A stretch of 64,000 nt of DNA, from positions 38,912-102,911 of the forward strand of contig NZ_VSMC01000011.1 in the NCBI RefSeq assembly GCF_008728965.1, written 5' to 3'. This stretch comes from Heminiphilus faecis. GTDB taxonomy: Bacteria > Bacteroidota > Bacteroidia > Bacteroidales > Muribaculaceae. Under the pieces are notes generated by a model. The model did not search any database and was not told the DNA's origin. It saw only the letters and a list, made by a program, of their open reading frames with translations. Of this stretch, positions 7,863 through 14,684 are shown in pieces. Made by a program: the position numbers and the translations under genes. How positions within the stretch are numbered: the first letter of the stretch is position 1; every line of letters starts with the position of its first letter.

Positions 7863-9353
7863 TCACAGCTTGTAGGTGAGCATCAGACGGGCGGCTATTG
7901 AGGAGGATGTAACATGCGGATAGTCGCGGTAGTGGGTAGAGCGGAGGTAGTGGGAGAAAGAAAAAGTCATATAGAGTTTGCGCCAAAGCTTCATGTCGGC
8001 GCGCAGTTCGGTGACGTTGAAAGAAGCGGCGCTGTGGTCGCCCTGCACGTCGAGAGTACGCGGATCGCTGTCGGCAAGGTCGGTATTCTTATGATAGCCC
8101 TTCCATGTAAAGAGGCGGTAGTACTCATGAGTAATACCTACGGAGAAACGGCTCTTGTCAAACACCATGTTGGCACCTCCTTTTATTGAGAAGCCGCTCG
8201 CAAGATTGTAATTGCGGCAGTCAACAGCATAATAATCTGACAGTACAGAGCCGAGTATGACCGCATTGGCATGGGCGAAGGCGTCAAACACCCACCGGTG
8301 GCGCTCTATGTCGCGGAACATGACGCCGCAGCCGAGGCTTGCCGGGATACCGAGTTTGTAGGGCACTTTGGCCGAGCGCGCCGATATAGTATCGGAATCA
8401 TAAAAATCGAAGTGCTGATACAGGCCCACGCTAAGGCGGTATTTACGGTTCTCAAGCAGTTCACGCGCCATAAGGCGACCCTTTATCTCCAGCTGGCTTA
8501 AAAACGGCTGCCCCTTCATGACATTAAGACACCCGCGGAAAGTAAAATAGTCATATGGCACCGAGCTCTTTATCTCGAAGCGGTCGCCATACTCTATATT
8601 GATTTCGGCCGTGGCGCCGGCACTGATGTCATGTATCTCGTGACGATACTGAAGCAGACGTGTACCGAGCGAAAACTCCACGGCAAGCTTCGGTATGCCG
8701 AACACCCGTCCCGAGGTAGGACGCACACGCCACGCGTCGCCTGTAAGTATACGCGTAAGGCCCCTCATCGGCGATATAATGAACGCAGCGGCCTCACGGC
8801 CGAAGCGCTCCGAACCCTGCGCGCGGTCATCAAGTACAAGATCGGAAGCGCGGTAGCATACCTCACCTATGCCCATACCGCCTATAGGAGTGGCTATAAT
8901 GTCATTGGTCGACGGATACTCGCATTCCATAAACAGCTCCCACATGGCGCTCCCGGCGATGGCAAAGAGCCCCGAGCGCCAGTAGTTGTAGCCATTAGAG
9001 CGTGCCGCATTATAGTAAAGGCTCCCGTTGTAAGGGTGCAGAAACATGTTGGTGCCGAGCTTGTCGTTGTCCCATTTGAAGCCCTTCTTGAAATTTTCTT
9101 TTATCGAGTGGAGCGATATGTAAGCGAAATCGCCGTGCTGTATGTAGCGGTCAAAGGCCCACAGCCCGATATTGAAGCCAAACGTCTCGCCGGCGGCACG
9201 CCAGAAGTGAGTGCGTCCGTAGTAAGCTACATCGGCCGAGTCGGGCGCCACCTCCGGCACCACCGACAACTTTATTGGCATCTGCCCCCATACCGCCACA
9301 GACGACACAATACACAAAATGCTAAAGGCCACACGGCCCAACCATCCTCTCAT
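7863..9353 (-). CDS. DUF3943 outer-membrane protein
   Basis: A 496-residue protein with a signal peptide (ending near VAVWGQ). A DUF3943 core (HFWRAAGETFGFNIGLWAFD, GSAMWELFMECEYPSTND, then SPMRGLTRILTGDAWR) is followed by a C-terminal half rich in alternating amphipathic strands that ends in an aromatic-leucine pattern (LMLTYKL), typical of an outer-membrane barrel. The family is common in Bacteroidota and has no established function. I chose ATG 9353 over the in-frame GTG at 9362 because it directly begins the signal peptide. The direct repeat 9381-9410 lies just upstream, so the promoter may have been displaced by the neighbouring cassette. Confidence 0.8.
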   Translation of the reverse strand: MRGWLGRVAFSILCIVSSVAVWGQMPIKLSVVPEVAPDSADVAYYGRTHFWRAAGETFGFNIGLWAFDRYIQHGDFAYISLHSIKENFKKGFKWDNDKLGTNMFLHPYNGSLYYNAARSNGYNYWRSGLFAIAGSAMWELFMECEYPSTNDIIATPIGGMGIGEVCYRASDLVLDDRAQGSERFGREAAAFIISPMRGLTRILTGDAWRVRPTSGRVFGIPKLAVEFSLGTRLLQYRHEIHDISAGATAEINIEYGDRFEIKSSVPYDYFTFRGCLNVMKGQPFLSQLEIKGRLMARELLENRKYRLSVGLYQHFDFYDSDTISARSAKVPYKLGIPASLGCGVMFRDIERHRWVFDAFAHANAVILGSVLSDYYAVDCRNYNLASGFSIKGGANMVFDKSRFSVGITHEYYRLFTWKGYHKNTDLADSDPRTLDVQGDHSAASFNVTELRADMKLWRKLYMTFSFSHYLRSTHYRDYPHVTSSSIAARLMLTYKL

Positions 9354-9380
9354 AATCCACACAAACTATGCAATGTCATA

Positions 9381-9410
9381 AAAACACTTGCAGGCGCTGA
9401 TGTGTTCTTA
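9381..9410. repeat. 30-bp direct repeat, left boundary of cassette
   Basis: A 30-bp sequence beginning AAAACACTTG and ending GTGTTCTTA, identical in orientation and sequence to 12896-12925. It is an imperfect palindrome (AACAC outer arms with GTGTT, inner CAG-GCG-CTG). It sits between the start of the DUF3943 gene and the stop codon of the radical SAM gene. Confidence 0.9.
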
Positions 9411-9419
9411 TTGCGGAAT

Positions 9420-10517
9420 TTATGCCATGCCTGCTTCTTGCAAACGACTTTCTATATGGCGGAAAATCTTCTTATACGCCGTACATAAAAAAGTCTTGGA
9501 CTTGAAATCTCCACTCCTTAAAAATCCGTCATGTAAACATCCGCCATGACATAAATCATAGTACCAGCATTCGTAGCATCCACTTTTCTTAATAAATTCA
9601 GACCGCCTATATATCAGGGATTTTTTGCGTCTTTGAAGAATAACGGCTAAAGACTCTTCATTTATATTTCCATAAGAATAACGTGTATCGGTCTCGCAGA
9701 ATCTGCCACATGGAAATATATCGCCTCTTGGTGATATTGCCACAATGTCATCCTGACAATTTTGAGAGAACATGCATCCTGCACTTTTTTTCTTCGTAGA
9801 TACAAAGTAGCTTGCAATGTCAGTAAATGTTGATTCTTTCAAATGATTATCTCGGTCAAAGAACCACAGGTCAAACAAATGGTTGGACATATCAGCATAC
9901 TCTATCGGTGTAACTGAAATCGCGTCCGCCCTTGTCGCCTCACCCGACAAAAACAACGGATTAAACTTAAAATTCAAACGGTGCATACACAGAAACTCGT
10001 ATATCTCAGCAATTCGGCCTTTAATCAATCGACTTCCTACCACTATCGCTCCAATATTTAACCCTCTCTCGCGGCACAATCTCATTTTTGGCATTAACAG
10101 GTCAAATGTACCGTCTCCATTCATATCCAATCGAAGATTATCATTTATATCTCTGACACCGTCTATTGAAAAACCGACCCTGACATCGTATGACTTAAAA
10201 AGCTCTATATAGTTATCATTAATTAAGGAAAGATTGGTCTGGATGCCATGTCTTACAAGTAAAGGCGCATCAAGTCCGGCGGTATATTCAAAGACGTGTC
10301 TGAATTTATCGTTTCCCCACAACAAGGGTTCTCCGCCATGCCAAATGAGAGTCAATTTCTTGCGATGGTTAAGACAACAATAATCAATTGCCTGCTTTAC
10401 TATTGATTTGGCAACCTCAACATCCATCATAAAATCATCAGCCTTTATATCGTTGGCAAGATAACAATATAGACAGCGAAAATTACAATTGAATGTCGGT
10501 TTTATTATAATGGTCAT
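9420..10517 (-). CDS. Radical SAM/SPASM peptide maturase
   Basis: A 365-residue cytoplasmic radical SAM enzyme. The [4Fe-4S]-SAM motif CNFRCLYC (Cys11, Cys15, Cys18) is at the extreme N-terminus, followed by WHGGEPLL and GFSIDGVRD strands of the barrel. A C-terminal SPASM domain carries Cys in GCMFSQNC, PCGRFC and the C-x2-C-x5-C-x3-C run CYECWYYDLCHGGC, with a final Cys near FLCTAYKK, enough for two auxiliary clusters. This architecture is typical of anaerobic sulfatase maturases and RiPP maturases. No sulfatase is nearby, while a 59-residue tyrosine/acid-rich peptide gene is two genes upstream, so a RiPP role is favoured. The start ATG 10517 follows the small membrane gene by 25 bases. Confidence 0.85.
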   Translation of the reverse strand: MTIIIKPTFNCNFRCLYCYLANDIKADDFMMDVEVAKSIVKQAIDYCCLNHRKKLTLIWHGGEPLLWGNDKFRHVFEYTAGLDAPLLVRHGIQTNLSLINDNYIELFKSYDVRVGFSIDGVRDINDNLRLDMNGDGTFDLLMPKMRLCRERGLNIGAIVVGSRLIKGRIAEIYEFLCMHRLNFKFNPLFLSGEATRADAISVTPIEYADMSNHLFDLWFFDRDNHLKESTFTDIASYFVSTKKKSAGCMFSQNCQDDIVAISPRGDIFPCGRFCETDTRYSYGNINEESLAVILQRRKKSLIYRRSEFIKKSGCYECWYYDLCHGGCLHDGFLRSGDFKSKTFLCTAYKKIFRHIESRLQEAGMA

Positions 10518-10542
10518 AGTTCGTTGAAATTATCCTGACAGG

Positions 10543-10761
10543 TTACTTTATTATATACACCGACGCCCTCACTTTTCTCCTGACCATTGAACCAGCCTTT
10601 TTATCTCTTATTTCTCTTTCCTCTTCACATATTTTCAAACTGATATCGTCACTTACCGCTACGCGAGGACAATAAGTATGGTAACGGATATACCATGTGG
10701 CAACAGACACCAAAATACCCGATATTATCCCCGAAATAATTCCTAAAAGCAGTTCAGCCAT
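10543..10761 (-). CDS. Small single-helix membrane protein
   Basis: A 72-residue protein with one N-terminal transmembrane helix (about residues 4-27, GIISGIISGILVSVATWYI, with a small-residue repeat suited to helix packing) and a basic cytoplasmic tail ending RRKVRASVYIIK. It starts 3 bases after the precursor-like gene stops and ends 25 bases before the maturase, so it is almost certainly co-translated with them. A role in peptide export, anchoring or self-protection is possible; no family is recognised. Confidence 0.65.
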   Translation of the reverse strand: MAELLLGIISGIISGILVSVATWYIRYHTYCPRVAVSDDISLKICEEEREIRDKKAGSMVRRKVRASVYIIK

Positions 10762-10764
10762 CGG

Positions 10765-10944
10765 TTATTCCGCGTCATAGTAATCGCCGTGACAATCATT
10801 ATAGTCGTCATAGCTTTCATTATATTCACTCCAGTTATCAAGAAATTGAGAGTCTGAAGCATCTTTCCGTTTAGCCATCTCAATTATCAGTTTTTGTGCC
10901 GGGGTCATTTCACTCTTCAATATTGAGACTCTATCTTTGTTCAT
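10765..10944 (-). CDS. Candidate RiPP precursor peptide, aromatic-X-acidic core
   Basis: A 59-residue gene (ATG 10944, TAA 10765-10767). The N-terminal half looks like a leader (MNKDRVSILKSEMTPAQKLI, basic/amphipathic). The C-terminal half contains five aromatic-X-acidic triplets: WSE, YNE, YDD, YND and YYD, plus one Cys and one His. Such repeated triplets are what three-residue cyclophane (triceptide-type) radical SAM maturases act on, joining an aromatic ring to the third residue. The SPASM maturase is two genes downstream in the same operon. The product class is inference; the gene, its spacing (3 bases to the next gene) and the motif count are read directly. Confidence 0.65.
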   Translation of the reverse strand: MNKDRVSILKSEMTPAQKLIIEMAKRKDASDSQFLDNWSEYNESYDDYNDCHGDYYDAE

Positions 10945-11002
10945 AATATCATTTTTTTAGTATTATAAATGGCGGATATATTACACACTTATACATTATA
11001 AT

Positions 11003-11932
11003 TTAAGATTCCGGTAATGGGAATACTGGGCGAAATGCATAGATATCTGTTTTAGAAAACATGAATGTCCCCCCACCAAAAAAATAAAATACAGTCCCTT
11101 TTTCATAACTTCCTTCACATGTCCAACTATAGCCGACGCCTTCTCCAGCAAATGCATTCAGTGCAGCATTAAGGGGATCAAAATATTTACAAATTAATTT
11201 ACACTGCCATAAACGCGGTGCGTTATTATTACACGCATAATACCAGTCACCAGATACAGCATCACGCATCGACACAAGGAAGCCTTCTCCGTCTTCTATA
11301 ATGCATACACCTTTTTTAGTATAGTCCAATTTATTGTCATCAGGTACTTTACTCCATTGCTCAACGGTCAGATAATTAACCTTCCCTTTTTTATCGACCA
11401 CGCAAAGCGAAAGATGCTTTGGCCGGTCAGTGTCAACCGATGGTGTGTAAACTCCTTTCAACAGGCCATCGGCAACTTTCAGAGATAATTCAACCAACTG
11501 CGACATCGATTCTGCCGGGCCGTTTATGTCAAAAGCCCGTTCGACAAGACCGCTCTCGACATCGATCATACGTGTTGCGATAAAATACTCCGAAAATAGT
11601 TCACTTACATCGGCCACCACAACATATCTCACTCCGAATTTCTGACCCAGACGTGCAATCTGGCTGTCACGCACCTCTCCGGAAGTCTGGTAATCGTTTT
11701 CAGCCGACAATGCAGCAAGAAAGTCAGCGGTACGCTCTACCGCAGCATATTCTCCACTCGCAGTTATCGCACTTACAAGTTTTGCCCCGATAACTTTTTT
11801 ATACGCATCATCAATACTTGCTCCGGTCATGTAGACCGCTACTTTCTTTTTAACTTGCTCCTGTGCATAAACCGACAGGCATCCTCCGACACCCAGAATC
11901 AAAAGCAACACAATACTAAATAACCTTTTCAT
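11003..11932 (-). CDS. Secreted CsgG/TolB-like protein with C-terminal DUF1566-like domain
   Basis: A 309-residue protein with a signal peptide (residues 1-23). Residues 28-160 are CsgG/TolB-N-like: KKKVAVYMTGASIDD, GEYAAVERTADFLAAL, RLGQKFGVRYVVVADV, and a helix ending SLKVADGLLKGVY. The second half (from about 175) resembles the DUF1566/FISUMP C-type-lectin-like fold seen at the end of many Bacteroidota surface proteins (WSKVPDDNK, GEGVGYSWTCEGS, FSKTDIYAFRPVF). It is a paralogue of the gene 7 bases upstream, but with this extra domain. It lies 58 bases before the candidate precursor gene and may share its transcript. A role in display or transport of the peptide is speculative. Confidence 0.6.
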   Translation of the reverse strand: MKRLFSIVLLLILGVGGCLSVYAQEQVKKKVAVYMTGASIDDAYKKVIGAKLVSAITASGEYAAVERTADFLAALSAENDYQTSGEVRDSQIARLGQKFGVRYVVVADVSELFSEYFIATRMIDVESGLVERAFDINGPAESMSQLVELSLKVADGLLKGVYTPSVDTDRPKHLSLCVVDKKGKVNYLTVEQWSKVPDDNKLDYTKKGVCIIEDGEGFLVSMRDAVSGDWYYACNNNAPRLWQCKLICKYFDPLNAALNAFAGEGVGYSWTCEGSYEKGTVFYFFGGGTFMFSKTDIYAFRPVFPLPES

Positions 11933-11939
11933 ATTGTAA

Positions 11940-12422
11940 CTACTTTGATTTCTTGTTTAGTAAACGATACGCAACATTATTAGCCATTGCAGACAATACA
12001 TCATGAGCATCGTACTCACGTTTCAGGCTAACCGATTTAAGGATTTTAGCGGATTCAAGTTCAATAAGACGTGCCGACATCATACACTGCCTGTCAGCAG
12101 ATATGATGACATTCACCACTATCACATAGTCAACTCCGAGACGTGCACCCACCTCACGAATCTCCTTTTCGGGCACCTCGCCGGCAAGTTGATAATCTTG
12201 TTCTTTATCAAGAGTCTTGATAAAAGCTCCGTTGCGCTCAAAGGCGGTATACTCTTTATTTCCGGACATGCGCGCAAGCACCGCATCACTTACTATAGAC
12301 TTATCATCGCCAATAATATCACCAACAACATAAACAGCCACTTTCTTACTTTCGGCAAATAATTGGGATGGAAAAGCCATGCATGTAAAAAACACTAAGA
12401 CTAAAAATGCTAATCTTTTCAT
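11940..12422 (-). CDS. Secreted CsgG/TolB-like protein, short paralogue
   Basis: A 160-residue protein starting at ATG 12422. The frame is open further upstream, but that part lies inside the structured leader RNA. A signal peptide (MKRLAFLVLVFFTCMAFPSQ) is followed by a single CsgG/TolB-like domain: KKVAVYVVGDIIGDD, EYTAFERNGAFIKTL, ARLGVDYVIVVNVI, then SARLIELESAKILKSV. It aligns along its length with the first half of the next gene. It is the first gene after the leader RNA and the promoter at 12826. The family includes curli channel CsgG and lipoprotein LpoB; no lipobox is seen here. Confidence 0.65.
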   Translation of the reverse strand: MKRLAFLVLVFFTCMAFPSQLFAESKKVAVYVVGDIIGDDKSIVSDAVLARMSGNKEYTAFERNGAFIKTLDKEQDYQLAGEVPEKEIREVGARLGVDYVIVVNVIISADRQCMMSARLIELESAKILKSVSLKREYDAHDVLSAMANNVAYRLLNKKSK

Positions 12423-12439
12423 TTTAATATAAACACCGC

Positions 12440-12819
12440 AGGGCTCACAACATTGGCATATGATTGGTTTATACATAAAAGCGTGAGAGCCGTACTGTTG
12501 CCCGTTCCACGTTCTGAGGCCTTCGCATTGCCCACCGTAGTTGAACGAGCAAACATGCAGAAGCCTCACGCAGAATATGACACTACACCAACTGTCAACA
12601 CTCACGCGCTCACAATTGGAAAAATTACATATCCACAAGGCATCTACCGTTTGCTGCATCCTTGACTACGGTTGAAATTTGCGAAGTTTCAGAACATCAA
12701 GAAAGAGCGTCAAGTAAACGCTTTTAACTATGTCTGCCGACCCGCCCGCATTTCCCTTGCAACCATAGGTTTAGAAAATCCGCACCGATGGCTTTCAGTC
12801 TTCTGCGTAATGAGGTCTG
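12440..12819 (-). ncRNA. Long structured leader RNA, copy A
   Basis: The ~380-nt leader of the cassette operon is homologous to copy B at 6958-7290. The shared blocks occur in the same order. Stems are kept by compensatory changes: the closing stem is GCGTGAG/CTCACGC here (12565-12571/12481-12487) against GCGTAGG/CCTACGC in copy B. The variable hairpin is CCAATTGT/ACAGTTGG (12612-12619/12588-12595). The inner pair is TTGCTCGTTC/GAACGGGCAA (12543-12552/12498-12507), with GGGCAATGCGA (12523-12533) as the alternative partner. The end, with AACCAATCA, is about 30 bases from the CsgG-like start codon. The gap from 12423 to 12941 otherwise holds the promoter, the right repeat and a short A+T-rich stretch. 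Confidence 0.6.
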
Positions 12820-12825
12820 CGACTG

Positions 12826-12833
12826 CAAAGTTA
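12826..12833 (-). promoter_or_regulatory. Promoter of cassette operon and leader RNA A
   Basis: TAACTTTG on the minus strand matches TAnnTTTG. It lies just inside the right direct repeat, so the cassette carries its own promoter. Confidence 0.65.
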
Positions 12834-12895
12834 TAATTTATTTTCAATTAAACAATAGCACAGAATTTTTTAAATACGTACAACATCGAATCGAC

Positions 12896-12925
12896 AAAAC
12901 ACTTGCAGGCGCTGATGTGTTCTTA
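12896..12925. repeat. 30-bp direct repeat, right boundary of cassette
   Basis: A perfect copy of 9381-9410. It ends 16 bases before the first ATG of the transporter gene, between that gene and the cassette promoter. Confidence 0.9.
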
Positions 12926-12941
12926 CTTCGAGTATCGGAAG

Positions 12942-14645
12942 ATGATGGACACATTTATCGACATACTGAGGCAATATCCGGCGATAGCCCTGTTTCTTAC
13001 AGTAGGAACGGGCTTTCTTATAGGGAAGATCAGGTACCGCTCCTTCTCCATAGGGAGTGTGACGGCGGTATTGCTTACGGGAGTGCTTGTAGGACAGCTT
13101 AGGATATCTATGTCAGGGCCTATGAAGACGGTGTTTTTCATGATGTTTCTGTTTTCGATAGGCTACAGCGTGGGACCGCAGTTTTTCAGGTCATTACGGG
13201 GAGCCGGCCTTAAGCAGGTATTATTTGCCGTAATCATGAGTTCGAGCTGCTTCGGAGTGACACTGCTGATAGCGCTATTGCTGTCGTATAGCCCGGGCGA
13301 GACAGTGGGGCTCTTCTCCGGCTCACAGACCTGTTCGGCCCTCATGGGAGTAGGCGGTGACGCCATAAGCCGGCTGCCACTGGCCGATGCGATAAAAGAC
13401 CGCGAGCTGTCCATAATACCGGTGTGCTACGCAGTAACCTACATCTACGGCACACTCGGCACTGTCATAATACTCGCCAACTTCGGCCCCAAGCTGCTCG
13501 GAGGTCTTGAGAAAATAAGACGGCAGACGAAAGAGCTCGAGGCCAAACTTGACGAAAACTCATGGGAGAGCGACCCGGCATGCGTCAATGCTCTGCGTGT
13601 GGCGGCATACCGCGCCTATAGAGTCGAAAACGAGTTTTTCAAAGACGGAAAAACCGTAAAAGAAACCGAGGCCGAGCTAAAGTCACAGGGTCTGCCGCTC
13701 TACGTAGACCGCATAAAATCGGGCAAGCGGATATATGCCGCCAATGCCGACCGCATAATACACAAAGGCGACACAGCAGTGCTATGCGGCCGACGCGAAT
13801 ACATAGTGCAGGACCACGGGCTGATAGGACCGGAGGTATCGGACGAGAAACTGCTGTCATATCCGCTTGAAAAGATACCGGTACTTGTGACAAAACGCAG
13901 CGTCACAGGCAAAACCGCATCGGCATTAAGCGGACAACGATACATGCACGGCATAATAATCAACTCCATCACACGTCACGGGAGCAACGTCGAGATATCG
14001 GACGACACGACAATCGAGAAGGGCGACGTGCTACTGCTGACCGGACACCACAGCCGGTTGAAATCGGCAGCAGTGCATATAGGTCACATGGACCGCCCGA
14101 CGACAAGCAGCGACCTGATGTTTGTCGGGCTTGCCATCTTCATCGGCGGAGTCATAGGAGCCGTCACCATAATGTTCGGCGACATACCGGTCAGCTTCGG
14201 TACAAGCGGAGGGGCACTTATAGCGGGGCTCGTGTTTGGCTGGCTGCGGTCAAAACGACCGACATTCGGTCATATACCCGACTCGGCGCTATGGATCATG
14301 AACAACCTCGGGCTTAACGTTTTTGTAGCGGTCATCGGCATCGAAGCCGCCCCGTCGTTCATATCCGGGATAAAAGAGGTAGGGCCAATGCTGCTTGTAG
14401 TCGGAGCCATAGGCACTTCACTACCGCTGTTGTTCGGGCTATGGCTCGGCCACAAGATATTCAAGTTTCATCCGGCCATCACTCTCGGCTGCTGCGCCGG
14501 GACACGCACCTGCACAGCGGCGCTCGGAGCCGTACAGGAAACCCTTGGCAGCTCGCTTCCGGCAATGGGCTACACGATAACTTACGCCGTAAGCAACATA
14601 CTGCTGGTCATATGGGGTATGATAGCAGTACTGATTGTATCGTAG
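12942..14645 (+). CDS. AspT/YidE-type membrane transporter with RCK_C domains
   Basis: A 567-residue inner-membrane protein of the aspartate:alanine exchanger/YidE-YbjL duplication family. Several N-terminal helices carry the repeat motif (FLTVGTGFLIGKIRY; FSGSQTCSALMGVGGDAIS). A cytoplasmic block with two TrkA-C (RCK_C)-like units follows at about residues 185-375 (GLPLYVDRIKSGKRIYAANA, KGDTAVLCGRREYIV; ISDDTTIEKGDVLLLTGHH). Further helices repeat the fold (LGCCAGTRTCTAALGAVQ). Either ATG 12942 or ATG 12945 is the start; the longer reading begins inside the direct repeat and is rejected. The substrate is unknown; members move amino acids or other carboxylates. No TAnnTTTG promoter is visible between the repeat and the start. 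Confidence 0.8.
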   Translation: MMDTFIDILRQYPAIALFLTVGTGFLIGKIRYRSFSIGSVTAVLLTGVLVGQLRISMSGPMKTVFFMMFLFSIGYSVGPQFFRSLRGAGLKQVLFAVIMSSSCFGVTLLIALLLSYSPGETVGLFSGSQTCSALMGVGGDAISRLPLADAIKDRELSIIPVCYAVTYIYGTLGTVIILANFGPKLLGGLEKIRRQTKELEAKLDENSWESDPACVNALRVAAYRAYRVENEFFKDGKTVKETEAELKSQGLPLYVDRIKSGKRIYAANADRIIHKGDTAVLCGRREYIVQDHGLIGPEVSDEKLLSYPLEKIPVLVTKRSVTGKTASALSGQRYMHGIIINSITRHGSNVEISDDTTIEKGDVLLLTGHHSRLKSAAVHIGHMDRPTTSSDLMFVGLAIFIGGVIGAVTIMFGDIPVSFGTSGGALIAGLVFGWLRSKRPTFGHIPDSALWIMNNLGLNVFVAVIGIEAAPSFISGIKEVGPMLLVVGAIGTSLPLLFGLWLGHKIFKFHPAITLGCCAGTRTCTAALGAVQETLGSSLPAMGYTITYAVSNILLVIWGMIAVLIVS

Positions 14646-14684
14646 ACCCTGCTTATAGGGCAATGGGCACCGGCCATACCAATA

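Larger units (their letters stand above)
9381..12925. mobile_element. Direct-repeat-bounded cassette with radical SAM peptide locus
   Basis: A ~3.5-kb segment lies between perfect 30-bp direct repeats. Every gene inside points left, and the interior is visibly richer in A+T than the flanking DUF3943 and transporter genes. Removing one repeat and the interior would leave an ordinary divergent pair (DUF3943 to the left, transporter to the right) with a single repeat between them. No integrase or transposase is present, so movement, if any, would need help in trans. The alternative is that the repeat is a dispersed palindromic element and its placement on both sides is coincidence. Confidence 0.55.

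Noticed and set aside
9381..9410. tRNA-type attachment site for the cassette.
   Set aside because: The 30-mer does not match a tRNA 3' end, and no tRNA is adjacent; tRNAs are only at 63.6-63.8 kb.
11003..11932. Variable protein of a diversity-generating retroelement, because of the C-type-lectin-like end.
   Set aside because: No reverse transcriptase, accessory gene or near-identical template repeat with adenine changes is visible in the window.
12423..12659. N-terminal extension of the short CsgG-like gene (239 codons open).
   Set aside because: This part coincides with the conserved stems of the leader RNA; the signal peptide starts at ATG 12422.
12903..12941. Earlier TTG start of the transporter.
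   Set aside because: It begins inside the 30-bp direct repeat and adds residues without membrane character; two ATG codons follow at 12942 and 12945.
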